From NCBI GenBank assembly GCA_030635025.1, contig DAOVZQ010000064.1:1-9315 (forward strand): a DNA stretch of 9,315 bases. Reading direction: 5' to 3'. Source of the DNA: a bacterium. Lineage in GTDB: Bacteria > Krumholzibacteriota > Krumholzibacteriia > LZORAL124-64-63. Within the stretch, counting starts at the first letter, position 1, and every line of letters starts with the position of its first letter. The notes under the pieces are model-generated. The model did no database searches, was not told the DNA's origin, and saw nothing but the letters and a program-made list of their open reading frames with translations. Both the position numbers and the translations under genes were made by a program. Shown here in pieces: positions 1 through 8,200 of the stretch.

Positions 1-1051
1 AATCCTCGTCCAGGTAACCCAACCCCAGCGCGTTCTCACACACGCCCGCCAGCAGATCCGCCACCCGCGCCCGCTGGTTGCGGGGAACCCGTTCCCCTTC
101 GACTAGGTCCGTGAAGATCTCTATCAACCAGTGAGTCGCCGCCTTCTGAAGCACGGGGTCATCGCGAACCGTTAATTCGCGGGCCAGATTCGTGGCGTAC
201 CGCAACAACGCGTCCACGCCCCGTCGATCGACATACAGGGGCTCAACGGCCTTGAGCGCTTGATCGGCCCGCCCCATAAGCATGAGCAGGTCGGCGCGCA
301 GCAGACGGAGTACGTCGGTATCCTCGTCTTCCCGCGCTTCCAGTGCGACGATGGCGCGCTCCATATCCGAAGGAGTCGTCAACAGATCCCAGAGTTCCTC
401 ACGGACCATGGGCATGTTCAACGGATTCAGGGTCAGCTCGCGGGCGATCTCATCGATGCCCTCCTCGACCCGCTCCATATCCAGAAGACAGGCGGCCCTC
501 TGCCTCATGAAGATGCGATCGTCGGTGCGCGCCGCACGCAGGGAATCGCACAAGGCCAGGCCCTCCCCGGGATGGCCGGCCGCACGCCACAAGAGCATGG
601 CGTCGGCAATGCTGCTGACCCTGTTGGGGCTGGCGGCGAAGAGAGCGTTCAAGGCGTCGCGCGCCTCTGGCACACGATCCAGGGCCATGAACGACGCGGC
701 CAGGGCGCGCAACAGGCGCGGCTGCCTGGATTTCTCGCTCAACCCCTCGCGGCAAATCTCGACGACGGTTTCATGATCCCCCGTCACCGAGAACAATTCG
801 ATCCGGTAGCGACGTACCTGAGCCGCGGGTGCGCCGAGCGATTCCGCTTCATCCAGGATACCGGCCGCGCGGCTGTAGCTGCCGATCCGCAACAGCCGGT
901 CCGCCTCCAGCAGGCGTGACCGCCAAGGCGCGGCCGGGTTGACCTGTCGACCCGGCGCCCGGAGTTGTTCACGCTGAGCGGTGGCCGTGCCGACGATAGT
1001 GACCAGCAACAGCGTCAGCCAGACGAGCCTGCGTATGTGCCGACGGATCAT
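1..1051 (-). CDS. Exported helical-repeat (TPR-like) protein, C-terminus cut by window edge
   Basis: An open frame runs without a stop from the ATG at 1051-1049 to the window edge, giving 350 residues of an incomplete protein. Residues 1-25 form a classic signal peptide: basic start (MIRRHIRR), hydrophobic core (LVWLTLLLVTIVG) and a TATA-Q cleavage site after A25. The mature part is almost entirely amphipathic helices of about 15 residues in pairs, with TPR-like spacing. Examples are RLLEADRLLRIGSYSRAAGI (46-65), LLRALAASFMALDRVPEARD (113-132) and RLLRADLLMLMGRADQALKA (249-268), where the A/G at the helix packing positions and the terminal 'A..AL' resemble TPR helix B. No enzyme motif is visible. 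The likely role is protein-protein scaffolding outside the cytoplasm. The start is supported by the signal peptide and by the ATGA overlap with the preceding DUF4175 gene, which implies translational coupling. The exact repeat family (TPR, Sel1 or unclassified alpha-solenoid) is uncertain. The continuation beyond base 1 could add another domain. Confidence 0.85.
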   Translation of the reverse strand, partial: MIRRHIRRLVWLTLLLVTIVGTATAQREQLRAPGRQVNPAAPWRSRLLEADRLLRIGSYSRAAGILDEAESLGAPAAQVRRYRIELFSVTGDHETVVEICREGLSEKSRQPRLLRALAASFMALDRVPEARDALNALFAASPNRVSSIADAMLLWRAAGHPGEGLALCDSLRAARTDDRIFMRQRAACLLDMERVEEGIDEIARELTLNPLNMPMVREELWDLLTTPSDMERAIVALEAREDEDTDVLRLLRADLLMLMGRADQALKAVEPLYVDRRGVDALLRYATNLARELTVRDDPVLQKAATHWLIEIFTDLVEGERVPRNQRARVADLLAGVCENALGLGYLDED

Positions 1052-1063
1052 GATCCGCCCCCC
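1048..1063 (-). promoter_or_regulatory. ATGA stop-start overlap with G-rich ribosome-binding stretch
   Basis: The TGA of the DUF4175 gene (1050-1048) overlaps the ATG of the TPR-like gene (1051-1049) by 4 bp as ATGA. Just upstream, inside the DUF4175 coding end, is a GGGGGGCGG stretch (1063-1055) ending three bases before the ATG. It also encodes the Gly-Gly-Gly tail of DUF4175. It could serve as a Shine-Dalgarno-like site, although it is not a perfect GGAGG. The arrangement is typical of termination-reinitiation coupling, which would keep the two products at linked levels. Confidence 0.5.
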
Positions 1064-4000
1064 GGCAAGGTCGGGGCGGCGCCCGTTTCATCGATCGCGC
1101 GCAGGGCCTTGAAGTAGCGACGAACCAGGTCTCGATATTCGGGCGGCACCCGCTCGATCTGCTCCTGTTCGAGACGCCACCGGGACGACGGCTCTTCGGC
1201 TTGTCCGTCGTCCGTTTCGCCCATCTGTCGCGTGAAGAGATCCTCCCCGGTCCGGCTTTCCCGTCGACGGGCATAATCCCGTCGGCGCACTGAATTGTGG
1301 GCGTCCAGCATGCGGCTCAGTATTCGCTCCTGCCGTCGCAACACGTCCTCGTCGACCATCCCCCGGCCGAGATCGTCCGCCACGCGCTCCATGTCCCGAG
1401 CCAGTTGATCGAGATCCCCGAGCAGGCGGTCTCCCTGGGGCTGTTCGCGTTCCAGTTCGGCCGCCTCACGCATCTGTCGGGCCAGTCCCTGCTGATTGTT
1501 CTGGAGACGCTCCATGCCCGAGCGAGCTTCCTGGCCCTCGCGCTGCAGTTGTGCCAGTTGTTGCTTCATCTCCTCGGTGATCCCGTTCAAGCCGGCCTGC
1601 TCGCGTGCCATATCACCGAGCTTCTGGCCGAGCGCGGGCATGGGATTGTTGCAGCTGCCGCCCTGTCCGCTCATCTGGGAGCTGGTCAACAACTGGATCA
1701 CCAGTCGATTGATGTCGCCGAGAGCCGCTCGGGACGTTTCCATGGCCTGCCGGCCGTAGCCGGCTTCGAGCTGAGTGACGGTCTGCTGCAGGACGTCGGA
1801 GACCCCGTCCAGGCTATCCAGGAGACGGAAAGGCAACTGTCCCGAGGCGCCCAGCGCCTCTTCCAGACCCTCACGCAGGCCCACCATGGCGCGCAACAAC
1901 TGCTGTTCGAGACGAGGCAGCTCCGGTGCGCGGACATCGCGCAGATTGGCCGGCACCCTTCCGGCCAGGTCCTCCTGGCGACGAGAGATCTCCAGCAGAT
2001 CGTGCGCCAGGCGTCGCATGGAATCGGAGGCGTAGTTCTGCATGGCCATCTGCATGCCCTGTTGGCCCTTGAGCAGGACGTGGTAAAGCGACGCCAGCTG
2101 GCGCATGGCTTCGTGGGCGGCATCCATCGATTCGCTTTGCGAGTCCGACTCCAGCATTTCCTGCCCGGCCTGCTTCATGGCATCCTGGGGCTCGCCGGAT
2201 TTCAGCTTTTCGAGAGCGTCTTCGAGCGCCTGGCGCATGGCCTCGTCCGACGGGGACGGCGACTGCTCGCTGGACTTTTCAAGATCAGCCAGGGCCTCCT
2301 CCATCCGCTCGCGCAATTCTTCCAACTCGGCGGCCAGCTCATCCTGCTTCTTGGCGGCGTCCTCCCCGGACTGCGCCTTCTGGTCGATCAACTCCTCCTG
2401 GCGCCGCATCATCTCCTCCAGCACGGCGGCCATACCCGAAAGCTCCTGCTCGCGCTTGAGTTCCTCGAGCAGGGCGATGGTTCGCTCAAGCTTATCCAGG
2501 AACTCCTGCTGACGCTTGGCCACGTCGGCCATGGCATCGCGGATGTCCTGCTCGCTCAACTCGGCCATGGCCTGCTTCAGCTGGTCGCGCAGACGATCGA
2601 GGGCCTCGTTGTTCATCTCGTCCATCAGCTCGGCCACACGCTCCATGCGCTCGACCAATTCCGAGGAGGTGAGATTGCGCGCCGCGGTCTCGTCCAGATC
2701 GCGACGCAGATCGCCGGTAAGTTTTTCCAGCTCTTCCTGCATGGCCTGCTGACGGGACAGGGTCTCGTCGATTTCCTGGCGACGGGCGAAATCAGGATCG
2801 GGGTTCTTTTTCAGCTCGCGCTCGATGCGCTTCAGCTCCTCGGCCACCGTACTGCTGCGCCGGCGCAGATCGTCCAGATCCGAAAGCCGCTCGGCCTCGG
2901 TCTCCACCTGGGAAGCCAGCAGATCCGACGCCGAAGGCAGGAACAGCCTCAAGACCCGGGACCGCCCACGCGCCGCCGGTCCGGGGCGGCGATTGTCGCG
3001 GGCCTCCACAGCCAGGGCCAGGACATCGCCGGGCAGCAGCTCCAGGGCCGACGCATCCAGGGTCAGGTCCAGGTCCAGACGGGTTGTGACAGCCGTGACG
3101 GCCGGTCCGTTCAATTCGAGAGCCACTGATCCCAATGTCGTTTCCATACGATCGCCGGACCGTGGGAGCGCGGGTACAAGAGGAACTCGAATCCAGGTCG
3201 TATCCACCGTCGCCTGATCCGCGATTTCGCGGCGCAGCAGCAGGTCCAGCCCGGCCACGCCGAAATCGTCTTCTGCCGAGGTCGTCAAATCCAACCGGCC
3301 ATCACCCGGCATCAGGCCGTCGTGGCGGTCTCGCCGCAACGTGACCCGCGGCGCCTCATCATCACGCACGGACACGTCGTACAGGACCTGCGGCGCCGAC
3401 GTGAGCCCTCGTCCGTCCGCCAGCCTAAGACGCCAGGCCATCGGCGCGGTCACGATCATGTCGGTACGAATGGAGTCCCCGGCCGCCTCCCAGCTCACCG
3501 TATCGCCGCGCGTGCCGACGAACTCGGCGTGTGCCACTTCCTGGTTGGCGCGCCCGCGCCAGTAGAGACGGCTCCTGGCCAGGACCTCCAATGACGCCGG
3601 GGCCGGCGACAACGTCTGGGGCGGCAGACCGGTATAGGCGGGCGGTCTGATCTCTACGGTAAGACCGGTGAGCAACGGTGGATGCAGGACGTGCACTTCA
3701 CCGACGGCTGTGTACATGCCGTCGCGCGAAAAACGGACCTGCAGATCCGAATCGAGATCCCGCAGCACGGCGGTGTAGCGACTGAAGGGCCGGAGTCTCC
3801 AGGTGGGTTCCAGCTCCGCATCCACACTCCGCCAGGCGCCACGGCCCGATCTGACTTCGCAGATCACAGGCCCCGCAGGCGTCCCGAGATCCATGGCGCT
3901 GACCCGCGTCTCGGTGCCCGCTACGGCTTCGCCGGGTACGGTTTCCAGGTGCAGTCCGGCGGCGGGCGGACGCCCCTCCACGTGCAGAGGCGTCAGCAGT

Positions 4001-4551
4001 CGCATCCCTCCGCGTTTGATCTCGGTATCGGTAAGCCGGTAGCCGGTTCCGACTAGTACCGACAGGATCAAAGCGATGATAACGACCGGCCGCCATCGGG
4101 GCAGACCGAGCGTATCGGCCGCATGCAGGTGCTCCACACGTGCGATCGCATCGGTGAACAGACGGTCTACACAACCGGCGAGGATTTCAGGACCCCGCCA
4201 ACGCTCCGGCCGCCGCAAGGCTTCCTCTGCGGCCACCAGCACGTTGCGATGCCCCCCAAGGGTGTCCAGCCTCCCGGTAAATCGCCGCAAACGGCCAATG
4301 CGCCGCAAGGGACGCAGCAGCACCTCCCAAACCAGCCAGCCCACAACGCCGAGCACGAGAGCGCTGCTCACGGACTTGGCCCATACGGGCACAACACCGG
4401 ACCAGCCGATCATCAGGGAGATCAGGGCCGTCAGTGTAACGGTGCCGATCGTCGCCAACAGGACACCCTGGCCGAACACACGGCGGCGCACGGCGGCGAG
4501 GTGCCGTTTCAGCGCCGTCTTGAATCTGCGGCCGTGTTCGGGTGCGGACAA
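1048..4551 (-). CDS. DUF4175 family membrane-anchored coiled-coil protein
   Basis: This 1167-residue protein has three predicted transmembrane helices (about 29-50, 60-78 and 155-172), with basic stretches between them (for example RPLRRIGRLRRF, 80-91). A beta-rich, Ig-like extracytoplasmic region follows (about 185-540). It contains family-typical signatures: RPPAYTGLPPQTL (302-314), SVRDDEAPRVTL (394-405) and EDDFGVAGLDLLLRR (427-441). Residues about 545-760 are a highly charged Glu/Arg/Leu coiled coil. A Gln/Met/Ser-rich helical part (about 760-1090) follows, and then the end motif VPPEYRDLVRRYFKALRA (1135-1152), a conserved-looking tail of this family. The start is TTG at 4551-4549. It is preferred because a good TGAGAGG ribosome-binding site lies five bases upstream and the basic pre-membrane segment follows at once. 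Molecular function is unknown. The build suggests a long structural or tethering element projecting from the inner membrane. It lies 9 bp after the DUF4159 gene and overlaps the TPR-like gene, so the three products probably work together. The family call rests on motif recognition. Confidence 0.85.
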   Translation of the reverse strand: MSAPEHGRRFKTALKRHLAAVRRRVFGQGVLLATIGTVTLTALISLMIGWSGVVPVWAKSVSSALVLGVVGWLVWEVLLRPLRRIGRLRRFTGRLDTLGGHRNVLVAAEEALRRPERWRGPEILAGCVDRLFTDAIARVEHLHAADTLGLPRWRPVVIIALILSVLVGTGYRLTDTEIKRGGMRLLTPLHVEGRPPAAGLHLETVPGEAVAGTETRVSAMDLGTPAGPVICEVRSGRGAWRSVDAELEPTWRLRPFSRYTAVLRDLDSDLQVRFSRDGMYTAVGEVHVLHPPLLTGLTVEIRPPAYTGLPPQTLSPAPASLEVLARSRLYWRGRANQEVAHAEFVGTRGDTVSWEAAGDSIRTDMIVTAPMAWRLRLADGRGLTSAPQVLYDVSVRDDEAPRVTLRRDRHDGLMPGDGRLDLTTSAEDDFGVAGLDLLLRREIADQATVDTTWIRVPLVPALPRSGDRMETTLGSVALELNGPAVTAVTTRLDLDLTLDASALELLPGDVLALAVEARDNRRPGPAARGRSRVLRLFLPSASDLLASQVETEAERLSDLDDLRRRSSTVAEELKRIERELKKNPDPDFARRQEIDETLSRQQAMQEELEKLTGDLRRDLDETAARNLTSSELVERMERVAELMDEMNNEALDRLRDQLKQAMAELSEQDIRDAMADVAKRQQEFLDKLERTIALLEELKREQELSGMAAVLEEMMRRQEELIDQKAQSGEDAAKKQDELAAELEELRERMEEALADLEKSSEQSPSPSDEAMRQALEDALEKLKSGEPQDAMKQAGQEMLESDSQSESMDAAHEAMRQLASLYHVLLKGQQGMQMAMQNYASDSMRRLAHDLLEISRRQEDLAGRVPANLRDVRAPELPRLEQQLLRAMVGLREGLEEALGASGQLPFRLLDSLDGVSDVLQQTVTQLEAGYGRQAMETSRAALGDINRLVIQLLTSSQMSGQGGSCNNPMPALGQKLGDMAREQAGLNGITEEMKQQLAQLQREGQEARSGMERLQNNQQGLARQMREAAELEREQPQGDRLLGDLDQLARDMERVADDLGRGMVDEDVLRRQERILSRMLDAHNSVRRRDYARRRESRTGEDLFTRQMGETDDGQAEEPSSRWRLEQEQIERVPPEYRDLVRRYFKALRAIDETGAAPTLPGGGS

Positions 4552-4556
4552 GTCAA

Positions 4557-4563
4557 CCTCTCA
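4557..4563 (-). promoter_or_regulatory. Ribosome-binding site TGAGAGG deciding the TTG start of DUF4175
   Basis: On the minus strand the DUF4159 stop codon TGA (4563-4561) runs directly into GAGG (4560-4557). Five bases (TTGAC) then separate it from the TTG at 4551-4549. The stop codon is thus part of the Shine-Dalgarno sequence, which supports both the non-ATG start and coupling of the two genes. No better-placed ATG lies in the first 30 codons of this frame. Confidence 0.65.
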
Positions 4564-5232
4564 GGGACGGGTCAATGCGTAGATCAGGATGTTGGTCGCC
4601 ATGCGTGCGGCCGCCTCGCGGACGGCGGGCGGATCGCCGTGCACTTCGGGCGATTCGAGTCCGTCTCCGATATCGCTGGACCAGCTGTAGTAAACGAGCA
4701 GCCGACCGTCGCGGGCTATGCCGAAACCCTGGGCCGGATCCCCATCGTGCGCGTGGATCTTGGGCAGGCCGGGCAGGTCGTAAAAACAATGGTAGATCGG
4801 ATGTTCCGATCCGATCGGCGTCAGGATCTCGTCCGGAAAAACCTGCGCCATGAGTTCCCTGAATGACGTATCCAACCCGTAGTTGTCGTCCGCATACAGA
4901 AAACCGCCCGACTCCAGGTACCGGCGCAACTCGCGAACCTCCCCCTCGTCCAGGGCGATGCGTCCGTGTCCCGACAGATAGAGCATGGGGTAGCGGTACA
5001 AGTCCTCGCTGTCCAGGCTTACGACCGCGGGCGCCGACGCCACGGGTATGCCCGTGCGCTGATTAAAGGCGACCAGCCAGTTGGCCAGCGAGCCCGGATC
5101 GCAATACCAGTCTCCGCCACCGCCATAACGCAGGCGGGCGATGGTCACATCCCCGGATGAGGCCGTGACCGGCGCCGACAGAATCGGCGCCGACAATACG
5201 ACGGCAATGAGCATGTACACGATACGTTTCAC
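4561..5232 (-). CDS. Exported DUF4159 domain protein
   Basis: This 223-residue protein is almost entirely one DUF4159 domain behind a signal peptide (MKRIVYMLIAVVLSAPILSA..., probable cleavage in VTA-SS after A24). Family hallmarks are clear: RLRYGGGGDWYCDPGSLANW (33-52, the GGGDWY motif), YPMLYLSGHG (81-90), the LRRYLESGGFLYADDNYG segment (102-119) and the C-terminal VYYSWSSDIG (180-189). To my knowledge DUF4159 has a class I glutamine-amidotransferase-like (flavodoxin-type) fold. The residue after GGFL, where an amidotransferase would carry its nucleophilic Cys, lies in an ADD stretch, so a binding role is more likely than catalysis (inference). The only two cysteines are C44 and C149, which could form a disulfide in the exported protein. 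The start is GTG at 5232-5230, chosen because it gives the complete basic-hydrophobic leader. It lies 19 bp after the kinase stop and 9 bp before DUF4175. The precise function is unknown. DUF4159 is often found with DUF4175 and MoxR/Bat-type genes. Confidence 0.88.
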   Translation of the reverse strand: MKRIVYMLIAVVLSAPILSAPVTASSGDVTIARLRYGGGGDWYCDPGSLANWLVAFNQRTGIPVASAPAVVSLDSEDLYRYPMLYLSGHGRIALDEGEVRELRRYLESGGFLYADDNYGLDTSFRELMAQVFPDEILTPIGSEHPIYHCFYDLPGLPKIHAHDGDPAQGFGIARDGRLLVYYSWSSDIGDGLESPEVHGDPPAVREAAARMATNILIYALTRP

Positions 5233-5251
5233 GATTCGGTCGTGTCCCCCG
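5233..5251 (-). promoter_or_regulatory. Short kinase-DUF4159 spacer with weak G-rich ribosome-binding site
   Basis: The 19-bp spacer reads CGGGGGACACGACCGAATC on the minus strand. GGGGGA (5250-5245) is the only Shine-Dalgarno-like element, and it stands 12 bases from the GTG start, farther than ideal. There is no room for a promoter or terminator here, so DUF4159 is most likely co-transcribed with the kinase and modestly translated. Confidence 0.4.
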
Positions 5252-8200
5252 TCAGATGTCGGCTCGCGGCAAGGTGATCTCGACCAGGGCGCCGGATCCG
5301 TCCTCGCGGTTGCTCAGCGTTATGTCGCCGTTCATGCGGGACAGCAGGTTGCGGCAAATGGGCAGGCCCAGTCCGGTGCCCTGACTCTTCGTTGAAAAAT
5401 ACAAATCGAACAACCGGTCGGCCACCTCCGGAGCCAGGCCCGGACCGTTGTCCGTCCAGAACAGGGTGACCGACTCGGGTTCTACGCCCCATCGGATACC
5501 CAGTTGCAGAGGCTGCGACTCGCCCCCTGCCTGCAGACTGTTCTCCATGAGATTGGCCACGACCTTGGCCAGCGATTCGGTATGGGCGAGCACGGGCGGT
5601 ACGGTGCATGTTTCGTGAACCACCTTGAGACCGGGTAGACCGTCCACCTGCTCTCCGACGCGGTAGCGATCCAGCACTTCGTCGACCAGGTCCGGGAAGG
5701 ACAGACTGGCGCAATCCAGGTCTTCGGGACGTCCGAGCAGGCTGAACTCCGTGGCGATGGATCGCAGCAACTCGACCTGGGCCAGGACCTGGCTCACCGT
5801 GGAATCGACGATCTCATCCATGTTCTCGGCCCCGTCATGGAAGGCCTGGCGAAGGAACTGCACCGAAAGCTGGATGGGCGTCAGCGGGTTCTTGACCTCG
5901 TGCGCGACCTGCCGGGCGAGTTGGGCATTCAGCGCCAGGCGCTTGTTGTCCAGGAACTCGGTGACGTCCTCGAAAACCAGCATGCGATCGACACGATCGG
6001 CGGGCAGACGCAGGGGCGCCAGGCGCCCTCGCAGGGTTCGCAACCCGTCCAGCGCGACCAGTTCGGCCTCCCCCTCGTCGCCCGTGACCTCACGGCGAAA
6101 GCCGGCCAACAACAGGCGCGCCCGATCGTCGGTGTCGCCGGCGGCGTCGGCGAAGTAGTCGTCGATCATGGTGCGGGCGGCTGGATTGACGGTCACGACG
6201 TTCTGCGCATCATCGAAGACCGCGACCCCCACCGGCACCCGTTCGAGCAGACGCGCCAGGAACCGCTCTCGCTCGGCCAGGGCCTGCTGTGTGTCGCTCA
6301 ACTCGTCGCGCATGGCGCCGAACGTCGCGCTGAGTGTGCCCACCTCGTCGCTGCCGCTGTCGGGCAGGGGCGCCGAGAAATCACCGGCGGCCAACCGACG
6401 CGTAGCGTCCACGAGCACGCGCACCGGATCGAAGATCTTCCAGGTCAGGACCAGGGCCAGCAGGGTGGCGGTCAGGAAGATCAGGGTCGCCAATCCGGCC
6501 AGGAACAAAACCGTCCGCTCCCGCTGACCGGTCACATCGCGTTCGCGGGCCGAGAAACTCACCGCCAGAACGCCTGGAACGAGCGATGCACTCAACCGCT
6601 GAGTGTCGGGACTGTTCAGCACCGTCGGCAGGGTGAGCATGCCCGTCCAGGCATGGGGATTACCGGGCGTGGGACGCAGATGTATGCCGCCGGGGGCGGC
6701 GTTCAGATCATCCAAAGAAGCCGTCTGCAGCAGCAACGGAGTACGACTCGTGAAGATATGCTCGGGGTGGCTGGCCAGAATCGCCTCGCCGCCCATGTAG
6801 AAAACCGCTTCGCCCTGCACGACCTCTCCCAATCCCACGACGAGGTCGGTGGTGATCCGCTGGCGGTAGAAGAAGAAACCGTGCCGATTGCGGGTCACCG
6901 GGCCGTGGAGACCGCCGTCCAGGTCACCGGATTCGATTTCGGGCGCTACATCGCTCAGATCGACAGGGATCAATGTCCCCAGATACACACCCATCTCGTC
7001 TCGCATGAGTACCAGCGAAGACGCCCGGGCCTGCTCCAGCAACAGAGCGGCCTCGTCCGCATCCAGATCGCTCAGGGTCTCATCGAGCAATAGATCGCCA
7101 TCGGCGGCGAAGATCATCGCCTGGCGGGACGAGTAGGGTCCGAGGGGCCGCTGACCGGCGAGTCGGCTGGACAGCAGGTCCGCGATATAGTCGCTACCGG
7201 CCAAGGCGCGAGCCTGTTCGGACAGGAGCCCCTGCAACTGTTCACCGGCCGCCTCGAGTCCTTCGCGCGTATCGGACCGGGACGCGTCGGCCAGCCACTC
7301 CCGGCTCAAACGATCGATGAAGGTGCCGGCCAACAGCAACGGCAACAGGCCGAGCACAAGGGATACGACGAGGAACCGCTCCTGGAAGCCGAGCAGGAAG
7401 GGCCGTTTCCACCTGGCCAGCGAGAGGACAGCCAGAGCCCCGGCGCCCAGGATGAACAGCAGCAGCAAATCCAAAAGAATCAGGCGCGAAAAATCGAGCA
7501 GCCGATCACCCAACGTCGGGTTCCTCACACCCAGCAGGAATCCGCCTCCCCCTTTGTCGTCGCCGTTCGCGGATCCGGTATCGTCACGCCAGAGGCAGAG
7601 ATGCTCTTTGCCCCCTGCGGACACGACACCCCATTCGCGTTCGCCCGCGCGCAGGGACGCGACCACGGACTCGGATTCCCGATCGGGCAGATCCGCGCCG
7701 CCGGTGCCGCGCCACCCGCGTCCGTCGCTGCGCAGCATCAAGAGGGGTTGATCCACTTCCAGCCGCGGCACATACCCCCGGGTGTCGCCGCCCAGACGTG
7801 CCCCGGCCAGCTGGTCGAGCAACGTTCGGGTTCGGAACGACTGCACCGGCAGCTCCAGGCTCACCCAGCCGTTGCCGGCCAACCGTTCGACCTCGCCGCG
7901 CAGAATCCGCTCCTCGCCGTCGGTGAAGCGGCGCCGCTCGGACTGCAGGTACGTGTTCAGGCTGTGCCCCGGACGGGGTGTGATCGGTCGGCCGACCTCC
8001 CATTCGCTGCGATCGGTGATTTCGTATCCGTAGTCGCGGAAAAAACCCGAAGCAAACAGGCTCGATGTCTCACCGTCACCATCGAGAATTTCTACACGAC
8101 AGGGCAGTCCGAGATCGTCGATCCCGACCTCCTGCCAAAGGGCGAACGCCGACCAGTTCTGCCAGAGCTCCTCCGCCTCGACGGCATGGGCGCCGGGTGT

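Noticed and set aside
260..919. A 219-codon plus-strand frame in the first kilobase
   Set aside because: It is back to back with the codons of the TPR-like gene, which has a signal peptide, coupling to DUF4175 and no stop through 350 codons. The plus-strand product has no such support.
2250..2850. Repetitive-looking stretch of similar short segments, considered as a tandem repeat
   Set aside because: The similarity comes from Glu/Leu/Arg/Gln codons of the coiled coil. I could not find a constant DNA period or exact repeat unit.
1297..3129. A 610-codon open frame on the plus strand opposite DUF4175, rich in Leu, His and Gln
   Set aside because: Its codons lie exactly back to back with the DUF4175 codons (first base opposite third base). 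In that register a plus-strand stop would need TTA, CTA or TCA on the coding strand, which are rare in this GC-rich gene. Its Leu/Gln/His bias simply mirrors the Gln, Glu, Lys and Met codons of the coiled coil. It shows no domain or plausible start signal.
4123..4866. A 247-codon plus-strand frame spanning the DUF4175-DUF4159 junction
   Set aside because: It crosses the ends of two well-supported minus-strand genes and has no domain or credible ribosome-binding site. It persists only because of stop-poor antisense composition.
5837..7093. A 418-codon plus-strand frame opposite the kinase
   Set aside because: Same back-to-back codon register as above, opposite a strand with intact HAMP, PAS, HisKA and ATPase motifs. 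No recognisable protein features.
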